DNA from: an uncultured Collinsella sp.
GTDB lineage: Bacteria > Actinomycetota > Coriobacteriia > Coriobacteriales > Coriobacteriaceae
DNA: 6,202 nucleotides
Reading direction: 5' to 3'
Assembly (NCBI GenBank): GCA_902491895.1
Contig: CABUJH010000077.1
Location: 1 to 6,202 of the forward strand
Shown: positions 1 through 5,633 of the stretch, piece after piece
Layout of the letters: each line of letters starts with the position of its first letter
Position numbering within the stretch: the first letter of the stretch is position 1
Notes under the pieces: model-generated
Databases searched by the model: none
What the model was told of the DNA's origin: nothing
What the model saw: the letters and a program-made list of their open reading frames with translations, nothing else
Position numbers and translations under genes: made by a program

Positions 1-93
1 AATCTGGCCGAGCTCGACGGCAACGACGTCGTGCTCGAGGTAGGCCCGGGCATCGTTGATGTTGGTCTAGGTTACCCGCGCTTGGAGCCCTGA
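1..93 (+). pseudogene. KsgA/RsmA-like fragment, N-terminal SAM-motif remnant (partial at left edge)
   Basis: The plus-strand frame running in from the left edge is open to a TGA at 91-93. Its first 18 codons include LDGNDVVLEVGPGI (about 16-54), which matches motif I, the SAM-binding glycine loop, of the 16S rRNA dimethyladenosine transferase KsgA/RsmA. In that family the loop is followed by G-T/A-L-T and about 220 further residues. Here the similarity is lost straight after GPGI and the frame ends 12 codons later. The frame is G/C-rich at third positions, as real genes here are. Its end overlaps the minus-strand small gene by 22 bp. I infer a truncated ksgA remnant, a recombination junction or an assembly join. 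The antisense frame is also open with similar codon bias, so the direction is not certain. Confidence 0.33.
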
Positions 94-239
94 CGGCGGA
101 TGCCGCCCTTGTGGCCGCATGCCTTGTTGGGGCCGATGCCCGCTGCGCGCGCGGGTCCGCCAAATGTCTGCCGTCCGCGCTGCTGCTTGGCCGGCAGGGG
201 CATATCGTAGTGGCGCTTGGCGCCGCTGGACTTCGTCAT
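72..239 (-). CDS. Small basic protein of unknown function (55 aa)
   Basis: I do not recognise the family. The product is 55 residues, very rich in Lys, Arg and Gly, with no membrane segment or signal peptide. It begins MTKSSGAKRHYDMPLPAKQQ and ends in RRQGSKRG, with a Gly/Ala-rich middle and one Cys in a C-G-H-K stretch. Such composition suggests binding to nucleic acid or the ribosome, but this is only inference. The ATG at 239 is chosen because AAGGAG lies 7 nt upstream (247-252). An upstream in-frame ATG at 287 has no such site. Codon use is G/C-rich at third positions, as in the neighbours. It lies downstream of the trkA terminator, so it is probably a separate transcription unit, and it overlaps the plus-strand fragment at its 3' end. 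A spurious ORF cannot be excluded. Confidence 0.5.
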   Translation of the reverse strand: MTKSSGAKRHYDMPLPAKQQRGRQTFGGPARAAGIGPNKACGHKGGIRRQGSKRG

Positions 240-269
240 CGCTGGTCTCCTTCGCATTCCGACCCGCTT

Positions 270-298
270 ACGGTAGCGTCTTTCCATCGTGATTCCAA
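270..298 (-). promoter_or_regulatory. Weak candidate promoter for the 55-aa gene
   Basis: On the minus strand TTGGAA (298-293) and TACCGT (275-270) are separated by 17 nt. They match the sigma70 -35 and -10 consensus at 4 of 6 and 3 of 6 positions. The implied start near 263 leaves a leader of about 24 nt that includes the AAGGAG site. Support is mostly positional: the gene follows a terminator and needs its own promoter. Confidence 0.25.
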
Positions 299-340
299 GC
301 GCTCTCGTTGTTGGCGTCGTTGCCAGCGGCGCCCATCTTC

Positions 341-384
341 CTCACAAAAACCGCCGAGGCCAGCCTGTGGCTGGTCCCGGCGGT
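341..384 (-). terminator. Rho-independent terminator of the ATPase-trkA-trkA unit
   Basis: A near-perfect inverted repeat spans 350-384: arms 350-365 and 369-384 around a 3-nt loop. In the minus-strand RNA this gives 14 Watson-Crick pairs, one G-U and one mismatch. It is G/C-rich and is followed on the minus strand by TTTTT (350-346) then GTGAG. It lies about 40 nt past the stop codon of the last trkA-like gene, the expected place for the operon end. The plus-strand side has no T-tract, so it should work in one direction only. Confidence 0.85.
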
Positions 385-387
385 CAT

Positions 388-404
388 GCACCACGCAATG
401 GTGC
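388..404 (-). other. Small perfect hairpin between trkA stop and terminator
   Basis: GCACCA (388-393) and TGGTGC (399-404) form a perfect 6-bp stem with a 5-nt loop, between the stop codon of the last gene and the main terminator hairpin. There is no T-tract after it. It may simply be extra structure protecting the 3' end of the mRNA; no specific role is shown. Confidence 0.35.
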
Positions 405-425
405 GGGGCCTATCGAAGATCTTCC

Positions 426-1085
426 CTACTGCAGAGAGTGACTCAGGAAGTCACTGCCCTGCTCGCTCGCGAAGGCGACCACACGGTCACCGGCGCTAAA
501 CGCGGTGTCACCGTTGGGGATGAGGATGTTGCCCTCATGCTCGAGGGCGACAAAGACCAGGCCGTCGGGAATCTGGAGCTCGGCAATCGACTTGCCCACC
601 ATCGCGGAGCGCGGGCGAACCTCGCCCTGGACGATCTCGTGACCATCCTTGCCAAGGCGCATGATAGTGAAGACGTCCTCCATGTCGAGACCCTCTTCGA
701 CGGACTTCGTGATGATGTCCGCCTGGTCAACGGCGATGTCGACGCCCATAGACTCGTCGAACATCCAGGCATTTGCCGGGTTGTTCACACGGGCGACGAC
801 GCGATTCACGCCGTACTCCATCTTGGCGAGCATCGCGACCACGAGGTTGACCTCGTCATCGCCCGTTACGGCAATAATGACGTCGGCCTGGAGCACGCCG
901 GCCTCTTCGAGGACATCCGGGCTCGAACCCATGCCCCTCACAACGGAACCCTCGGGCAGCTTCTCCTCGAGGCGCTGCGCAACGGCCTTCCTTGACTCGA
1001 CGATGCGAACGTTGTAACCGCGGTTGCCCAACAGAGTGGCGAGGTAGGAACCAACCTTGCCGCCGCCGACAATGATGATGTTCAT
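426..1085 (-). CDS. trkA: TrkA-family K+ transport regulatory protein (single RCK), second copy
   Basis: This 219-residue cytosolic RCK protein is of the kind that gates TrkH/KtrB-type K+ channels in response to nucleotides. The N-terminal Rossmann (RCK_N) domain, about residues 1-120, has the glycine loop GGGKVG (7-12) and an acidic residue ending strand 2 (E30), which usually contacts the ribose of NAD(H) or adenine nucleotides. A DDEVN stretch follows at 76-80, and the family-typical VARVNNP is at about 97-103. The RCK_C ligand domain covers about 140-219. The length is usual for a single-RCK KtrA/TrkA subunit. AGGAGG lies 4 nt before the ATG and overlaps the TAG of the upstream trkA-like gene; the gap is 8 nt, so translation is probably coupled. 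It is the last gene of the unit. The RCK family call is secure; the partner membrane protein is not visible here. Confidence 0.92.
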   Translation of the reverse strand: MNIIIVGGGKVGSYLATLLGNRGYNVRIVESRKAVAQRLEEKLPEGSVVRGMGSSPDVLEEAGVLQADVIIAVTGDDEVNLVVAMLAKMEYGVNRVVARVNNPANAWMFDESMGVDIAVDQADIITKSVEEGLDMEDVFTIMRLGKDGHEIVQGEVRPRSAMVGKSIAELQIPDGLVFVALEHEGNILIPNGDTAFSAGDRVVAFASEQGSDFLSHSLQ

Positions 1086-1093
1086 ACAGCCTC

Positions 1094-1747
1094 CTAATCC
1101 GTCATGCCGAGCATGGCGCGGAACTTGCTTGCCGAGGTCGCCTGGACGGCGGCGTAGATGATGTCACCGTGGTCGAGGATCGTGCCCTGGGTGGGAACGA
1201 AGGTCTCGTTGTCGTGAGAGACGGCGACGATGCTAATCTCGCCAATGGCGGTGAGCTCGCGAACAGGACTGCCCTCGAGCATCGGCGGTACGTCGGCACG
1301 AACGAGGCGTACGTCGCCGGAACCGATGCCGGTGACGTCATCGAGCTCGTTGAAGGTCAGGAGCTCGCAGACGCGCCTCACGCCCCAGTCGGTGGTCGAG
1401 ATGCTCTGGATGCCGAGCCTGCGGTACGTCTCGGCATTGCCGATCTCGTACAGGCGCGCGATGACGCGCGGGACGCGATAGGTCTGTCGGGAGATGCGGG
1501 CGACGACGATGTTCGTCTCGTCAGAAGCGGTGCAGGCGATGACGGCGCTCGCACGATCGATGCCGGCGGCAGCAAGGACCTCACGGTCGAATCCGACGCC
1601 CGCGACGGTCTGGCCGCCAAACGTGGGGCCGAGCGCCTTGAGTCGCTCGGGGTCCTGGTCGATGGCGCAGACCTCGTAGCCCTGCCTGTCGAGCTTGCGA
1701 GCGAGGCTCGTGCCCATGCGGCCCATTCCTACGACGATAACTTTCAT
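1094..1747 (-). CDS. trkA: TrkA-family K+ transport regulatory protein (single RCK), first copy
   Basis: This is a 217-residue RCK protein, paralogous to the next gene but clearly diverged. The RCK_N domain (about 1-120) carries GMGRMG (7-12), D30 at the end of strand 2 (AIDQDPER), and CTASDETN (72-79). RCK_C covers about 140-217. E. coli TrkA has two RCK units in one chain of about 458 residues. The two proteins here total 436, so the pair looks like a split equivalent and could form mixed rings; that is inference. The start codon lies 2 nt after the ATPase stop, and its AAGAGG ribosome site is inside the last ATPase codons, so its synthesis should depend on ATPase translation. The fine function is open: it may regulate a channel encoded elsewhere, or act with the adjacent pump. 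Confidence 0.92.
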   Translation of the reverse strand: MKVIVVGMGRMGTSLARKLDRQGYEVCAIDQDPERLKALGPTFGGQTVAGVGFDREVLAAAGIDRASAVIACTASDETNIVVARISRQTYRVPRVIARLYEIGNAETYRRLGIQSISTTDWGVRRVCELLTFNELDDVTGIGSGDVRLVRADVPPMLEGSPVRELTAIGEISIVAVSHDNETFVPTQGTILDHGDIIYAAVQATSASKFRAMLGMTD

Positions 1748-1749
1748 CT

Positions 1750-4608
1750 TTACCTCTTTTCCGGTGCCTGCTTGATGGCGACGCCGTTGCGATCGATGTG
1801 GTTCCTCTTGCGAACGATGGCCTTTCGGGCCTCCTCGAGGAGGAGGATGACGGGCGGCAGCAGCACCAGGAACACGAAGTCATTCAGGACGAGCGGGCTG
1901 GTGTGGAAGACGCTCTGGAAGGGCGGGAACAGCGTGATGAAGATGATGAGTGCGATCTCGAAGAGAATACCCTTGTTGATCTGCTTGTTGGAGAACAGAC
2001 CCACCGAGAAGACGGATGCGGTCTCCGTGCGGCAGTTCCAGACCTCACCGATCTGCGTGAAGACGATGGCCGCAAGTGCCATGGTCGTCGCGCGGACGTA
2101 GATCGGATCAAGGTCGTTGCCCACGCCAAACATCTCGATGCCGGGGTGCCAGCCATTCATGACCTGGCAGAACATGAACGCGGCGAAGGAGAACAGGGCG
2201 CCGAGCATTCCGTACCACAGGAAGGCCTTACGCATGACCTTGCCGGAGAGCAGCGGCTCGTTGGGGTTGCGAGGCGGGTTGGCCATGACGTCAGCCTCGG
2301 GAGGCTCGGTGCCAAGACCAAGGGCGGGCAGCATGTCGGTGCCAAGGTCGATGGTGAGGATCTGCATCGTCGTGAGCGGCAGCGGCACGGCGCCACCGGA
2401 GAGCAGGTAGATCGCAGAGGGGACAGCCTCGGGCACGTTGGAGTTCAGGATGTAGAGCATGAACTTCCTGATGTTCGCGTAGACCGCGCGGCCCTCTTCG
2501 ATGGCGTGGACGATCGAGGCGAAGTTGTCATCGGTCAGGATCATGTCCGCGGCCTCCTTGGCCACGTCCGTGCCGGTGATGCCCATGGCGACGCCGATGT
2601 CAGCCCTCTTGAGGGCGGGGGAGTCGTTCACGCCATCGCCGGTGACGGCGACGATCTCGCCCATCTGCTGCAGGTTCTCGACGACGCGCAGCTTCTGCTC
2701 AGGCGCCATGCGGGCGAAGACGACCTCGCCTTTCAGGGCCTCCTTGAGCTCGTCGTCAGAGGTCTTCTCGAGCTCGACGCCAGAGAAAACGCGAGGGTTC
2801 GAGCCCTGGACGATGCCGATCTTGCGGGCGATCGAGAGGGCGGTCAGGCCATAGTCGCCCGTGATCATGACGACGCGGATGCCAGCACGACGGCACTCGG
2901 CCACGGCGTCGGCGACCTCGGGCCTGGGCGGATCCTGCATGACGAGGAGGCCGACGAAGGTGAGGCCACACTCGATGTTCTCGGGCGTGTAGTCGCTCAT
3001 CGAACGGGGGATGGAAGTGTCATCCGGGTTCAGGGGACGGTAGGCGAGGGCAAGCACGCGCAGGCCGTTGGCGGCATAGCCGTCGTTAGCGTCCATGATG
3101 CTCTTACGCATCTCGTCGCTCATCGGCATGACCTTGCCGTCAGTGCGGTAGTTGTCGGAGAGGCGGACGACCTCGTTGGGAGCGCCCTTGACGAACGCGA
3201 CGCGGCTGGCGCCATCGAGCGGACGCTTGAGCTGGTGGATGGTGGTCATGCGCTTGCGGCGACTCTCGAAGGGGAGCTCTCTCACGCGGGGCATCTCGCG
3301 CTCGAGGTCCTCGAGGGAAAGGCCGGCCTTCTGCGCGCTAACGAGCAGACAGGCTTCGGTCGGGTCGCCGAGGACGGTGTAGCGGCCGCCCTCCTCGTCC
3401 GGCTCTACGAGACGTGCGTTGGAGCAAAGGGCACCACCGGAGACGAGCAGGCGAAGCTCCTCGTTGTCGGCCGCCTCCCACTTGTCCTTGCCGCAGAGAA
3501 TCTCGCCCTTGGGGGCATAGCCAACGCCGGTGACCTCGTACTCGCGGTCGCAGGTCCACAGGTGGTTGACGGTCATCTCGTTCTGGGTGAGGGTACCGGT
3601 CTTATCGGTGCAGATGACGCTCGTGGAGCCAAGGGCCTCGACGGAGCTCAGCTTCTTCACGAGGGCATTGCGCTTGCTCATGCGCTGGACGGCCATGGCG
3701 AGGGACAGCGTGACCGTGGGGAGCAGTCCCTCAGGGATGAACGCCACGACCATGCCAAGGGCGAAGATGAACGACGAGGCTAGGCCATTGCGAACAAACA
3801 GCACGTCGAGGAGGAAGAAGACGATGCCCATGCAGAGCGCGAACAGGGTGACCTGCTTGGTCAGACGGTCGAGCTGACGCTGGAGCGGGCTCTCGGAGTC
3901 CTCCATGTTCTGCGTGAGGCTGGCGATCTTGCCAAACTCGGTCGCCATACCGATCTTGGTGACGACGACGCGTCCGTTGCCCTCGGAGACCGAGGTGCCG
4001 GCGAAGACGAGGTTGGGGGTCTCGGCGTCAGTGAGGTCGGCCTCGAGGACGGCGTCCGCGGTCTTCCTCACGGGGTTCGACTCGCCCGTGAGCGTCGACT
4101 GGTCGACCTGGAGGTCAGACGCGCGCACGACGCGGCCGTCCGCGGAGATCTTGTCGCCCTCGGCAAGGACCATGACGTCACCGGGGACGAGGTCCTCCGC
4201 GAGGACCTGGGTCTGCTGGCCGTCGCGGATGACGTTGACATAGGACGGAAGCATCTTCTTCAGGGCCTCGGTTGCCTTGTCTGCCTGGTGCTCCTGCCAG
4301 AAGCTGAAGCAACCGTTGATGAGGTTGACCAGCCAGACGGCGACGCCAAGCTCGGGCATGCCGGCCACGAAGGCGATGATGCCGGCCACCCAGAGGAGGA
4401 TGGCCATGAGGTGCGTGAAGTTTGAGAGGAACGCAAGGATGGGCGACTTCTTCTTACCCGCCTGGATAAGGTTCTTGCCGTACTTAGCCTGCAGTTCGCT
4501 CACTTGGTCACTCGCGAGGCCGGCTTGGCTCGTGCCTAGCGACTTGAATACCGCGTCGCTCGTGAGTGCCGCGATCTGCGGCACCTCTTCCTCGTGCGTA
4601 TCGGACAT
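1750..4608 (-). CDS. P-type cation-transporting ATPase, Na+/K+-ATPase-like (P2C/IIC type)
   Basis: This is a 952-residue membrane pump that hydrolyses ATP through a phospho-aspartate to move cations. In order: an acidic N-terminus, a cation-ATPase N domain, TM1-2 (about 58-104), the actuator domain with TGES (174-177), TM3-4 (about 253-305) with PEGLL (292-296), DKTGT with phosphorylation site D335, KGAP in the nucleotide domain (474-477), TGD (583-585), TGDGVND (656-662) and TM5-10 (about 716-930). PEGLL, SNVPE (723-727), IDLGTDM (753-759) and the GCFSFWQE stretch after TM2 match Na+/K+-ATPase alpha subunits rather than Ca2+ pumps. No beta-subunit gene is visible. The ATG at 4608 was chosen. 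A TTG at 4617 (three codons longer) sits 4 nt from AGGAGG and is a serious rival. A further in-frame ATG at 4761 lies in the operator array and is unlikely. It heads the unit with the two RCK genes. The ion carried is inferred, not shown. Confidence 0.95.
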   Translation of the reverse strand: MSDTHEEEVPQIAALTSDAVFKSLGTSQAGLASDQVSELQAKYGKNLIQAGKKKSPILAFLSNFTHLMAILLWVAGIIAFVAGMPELGVAVWLVNLINGCFSFWQEHQADKATEALKKMLPSYVNVIRDGQQTQVLAEDLVPGDVMVLAEGDKISADGRVVRASDLQVDQSTLTGESNPVRKTADAVLEADLTDAETPNLVFAGTSVSEGNGRVVVTKIGMATEFGKIASLTQNMEDSESPLQRQLDRLTKQVTLFALCMGIVFFLLDVLFVRNGLASSFIFALGMVVAFIPEGLLPTVTLSLAMAVQRMSKRNALVKKLSSVEALGSTSVICTDKTGTLTQNEMTVNHLWTCDREYEVTGVGYAPKGEILCGKDKWEAADNEELRLLVSGGALCSNARLVEPDEEGGRYTVLGDPTEACLLVSAQKAGLSLEDLEREMPRVRELPFESRRKRMTTIHQLKRPLDGASRVAFVKGAPNEVVRLSDNYRTDGKVMPMSDEMRKSIMDANDGYAANGLRVLALAYRPLNPDDTSIPRSMSDYTPENIECGLTFVGLLVMQDPPRPEVADAVAECRRAGIRVVMITGDYGLTALSIARKIGIVQGSNPRVFSGVELEKTSDDELKEALKGEVVFARMAPEQKLRVVENLQQMGEIVAVTGDGVNDSPALKRADIGVAMGITGTDVAKEAADMILTDDNFASIVHAIEEGRAVYANIRKFMLYILNSNVPEAVPSAIYLLSGGAVPLPLTTMQILTIDLGTDMLPALGLGTEPPEADVMANPPRNPNEPLLSGKVMRKAFLWYGMLGALFSFAAFMFCQVMNGWHPGIEMFGVGNDLDPIYVRATTMALAAIVFTQIGEVWNCRTETASVFSVGLFSNKQINKGILFEIALIIFITLFPPFQSVFHTSPLVLNDFVFLVLLPPVILLLEEARKAIVRKRNHIDRNGVAIKQAPEKR

Positions 4609-4620
4609 GGTGTTCAAGGA

Positions 4621-4629
4621 CCCTCCTTT
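4621..4629 (-). promoter_or_regulatory. Strong Shine-Dalgarno site deciding the ATPase start
   Basis: The minus strand reads AAAGGAGGG here. Its AGGAGG core is 4 nt from a TTG (4617-4615) and 13 nt from the ATG (4608-4606) in the same frame. The last trkA gene uses the same AGGAGG with 4-nt spacing before an ATG, so the TTG is mechanically credible. The two choices differ by three residues. Confidence 0.6.
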
Positions 4630-4638
4630 CCTTGTTCG

Positions 4639-4662
4639 CGCATGCGTTTTCTGACGCGTGCG
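4639..4662 (-). other. Hairpin in the ATPase mRNA leader
   Basis: Arms 4639-4647 and 4654-4662 form a 9-position stem with one mismatch and a 6-nt loop in the minus-strand RNA, ending about 10 nt before the Shine-Dalgarno site. There is no T-tract, so it is not a terminator. It may affect ribosome access or mRNA stability; I recognise no known riboswitch in the leader. Confidence 0.35.
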
Positions 4663-4758
4663 ACCGACGGTTGTTTCACCGTTGCAAGGGGAGAATATCC
4701 TCGCGATGACACTGGCTTTCAGTCTTTTTTGGGTGCGCGCAATTCCACACCTCACAGG

Positions 4759-4810
4759 CATAAAGTGTGCGTGAAGGTGACCTAAAGATAGCCTAAAGAC
4801 CGAGGTAAAG
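4759..4810 (-). promoter_or_regulatory. Five-copy direct-repeat array, candidate KdpE/OmpR-family operator
   Basis: On the plus strand five heptamers of the form NNTRAAG occur at 4759 (CATAAAG), 4770 (CGTGAAG), 4781 (CCTAAAG), 4792 (CCTAAAG) and 4804 (GGTAAAG). Start-to-start spacing is 11, 11, 11 and 12 bp, about one helical turn. Read on the transcribed strand they are CTTTA-type half-sites. OmpR/PhoB-family regulators, including KdpE, bind direct repeats spaced about one turn apart. A KdpE gene lies immediately upstream and the ATPase unit immediately downstream. I infer that KdpE binds here. The array lies just downstream of the best promoter I can find, which would suit repression, unless an unrecognised promoter lies between the array and the gene, which would suit activation. 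Confidence 0.5.
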
Positions 4811-4823
4811 CGCTTAATACGTC

Positions 4824-4852
4824 CTTATATGCCTTGTTCACCTATGTGTAGA
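4824..4852 (-). promoter_or_regulatory. Candidate sigma70 promoter upstream of the ATPase unit
   Basis: On the minus strand TCTACA (4852-4847) and TATAAG (4829-4824) are separated by exactly 17 nt. They match the -35 and -10 consensus at 4 of 6 and 5 of 6 positions, within an unusually A/T-rich patch. Transcription would start near 4817 and give a leader of about 205 nt that contains the repeat array. Confidence 0.42.
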
Positions 4853-4873
4853 CACGAAGCTTGCGGGTCGAGC

Positions 4874-4912
4874 TCGAGCCTACTCGCGATTCGGCTCGAA
4901 CCATCAGCCGAA
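4874..4912 (-). other. Two mutually exclusive stems just after kdpE
   Basis: TTCGGCT (4890-4896) pairs perfectly with AGCCGAA (4906-4912) around a 9-nt loop. TCGAGCC (4874-4880) pairs perfectly with GGCTCGA (4893-4899). Both stems need bases 4893-4896, so only one can form at a time. They begin 5 nt past the kdpE stop. Neither is followed by a T-tract on the minus strand, so an intrinsic terminator is not supported. They may mark the end of the kdpDE message or influence read-through into the ATPase unit. Confidence 0.3.
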
Positions 4913-4916
4913 AGCC

Positions 4917-5633
4917 CTATTCATCCGCGACGCGCATCATGCGGTAGCCCACGCCAATGTGCGTCTGGATGTAGCGCGGGTGAACCGGGTCGGGCTCGAT
5001 CTTCTTGCGGAGGGTTCCCATAAAGACGCGAAGCGAGGCGAGGTCCGCCTGGTGGTTGTTGCCCCAGACCTCGTGCAGGATGAAGCTGTGCGTGAGGACC
5101 TTGTCGACGTTGTGCGACAGAAGGCAAAGGAGCTTGTACTCGATGGGCGTCAGGTGCAGTTCCCCGTCGCCGAGGTATGCGATGCCTGCCGTGTAGTCGA
5201 TTCGCAGGTCGCCGTTCTGGAATGTCGAAGGCTCCTGCCCCTGCGCAGGCGATTGATAGTTGAGGCGCCGTAGCGTCGTGCGGATTCGCGCCAGCAGCTC
5301 GCCCACGGAGAAGGGCTTGGTGAGGTAGTCGTCCGCGCCTGCGTCGAGCGCGCCGATCTTGTCGGCGTCCTCGCTTCGAGCGGATACCACGATGATGGGC
5401 ATCTGAGACCAGCTGCGAATGGCACGGACGACCTCGATGCCGTCGATGTCGGGAAGCCCGAGATCGAGGAGGACCACGTCCGGCGCGCTCGAGGCGGACG
5501 CCGCAATGGCGCCTCTCCCGCAGCTCTCGCTGAGGTGGCGAAATCCCTGCGTGTCGAGAGTCGTCAGGATGAGGTTTCTGATCGTTGGGTCATCCTCGAC
5601 TACGAGAATCGTGGGACTCGATTCAGTCGGCAT
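4917..5633 (-). CDS. kdpE: KdpE-type response regulator
   Basis: This 238-residue OmpR/PhoB-family DNA-binding regulator is expected to be phosphorylated by the adjacent sensor kinase. The receiver domain (about 8-122) has the acidic pair E13/D14/D15, phospho-acceptor D57 (LLDLGLPD), the switch S84 and the conserved K106 in TKPF. A linker leads to the winged-helix domain (about 138-235) with LTPIEYKLL, a recognition-helix stretch LRVFMGTLRKKIE (201-213) and GVGYRM near the end. The LRxxMGxLRxKxE pattern and the DP-x-x-PR-x-I-x-T-x-x-GxGYR ending closely match E. coli KdpE. The ATG at 5633 is chosen because the receiver starts there and AAGGAG lies 9 nt upstream; longer in-frame readings overlap the kinase gene. 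It overlaps the kinase stop by 11 bp, so the two are co-translated. Its likely target is the repeat array downstream, or a kdpFABC operon not in view. Confidence 0.93.
   Translation of the reverse strand: MPTESSPTILVVEDDPTIRNLILTTLDTQGFRHLSESCGRGAIAASASSAPDVVLLDLGLPDIDGIEVVRAIRSWSQMPIIVVSARSEDADKIGALDAGADDYLTKPFSVGELLARIRTTLRRLNYQSPAQGQEPSTFQNGDLRIDYTAGIAYLGDGELHLTPIEYKLLCLLSHNVDKVLTHSFILHEVWGNNHQADLASLRVFMGTLRKKIEPDPVHPRYIQTHIGVGYRMMRVADE

Noticed and set aside
1..71. Minus-strand gene starting beyond the small ORF (frame reading TNINDARAYLEHDVV)
   Set aside because: The frame is open and has good codon bias but follows a TAG and contains no ATG, GTG or TTG start before the edge. The opposite strand gives a recognisable KsgA motif.
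111..995. Plus-strand open frame of 294 codons opposite the last trkA gene and the terminator
   Set aside because: It runs through an evident terminator hairpin and opposite a clear RCK gene; its protein has no recognisable motif and it has no convincing ribosome site.
1798..3783. Long plus-strand open frame of 661 codons opposite the ATPase gene
   Set aside because: It is the antisense shadow of a high-GC gene: the product is rich in Asp, Glu, His, Arg and Gly with no recognisable domain, while the minus strand encodes every P-type ATPase motif.
4702..4730. Possible plus-strand terminator: ACTG/CAGT stem followed by TTTTTT
   Set aside because: The stem is only 4 bp with low stability, and no plus-strand gene ends nearby.
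4609..4761. N-terminal extension of the ATPase to an ATG at 4761
   Set aside because: The extra 51 residues are basic and unlike the family, and the ATG falls in the repeat array downstream of the candidate promoter. The strong Shine-Dalgarno site lies inside this stretch, close to the shorter starts.
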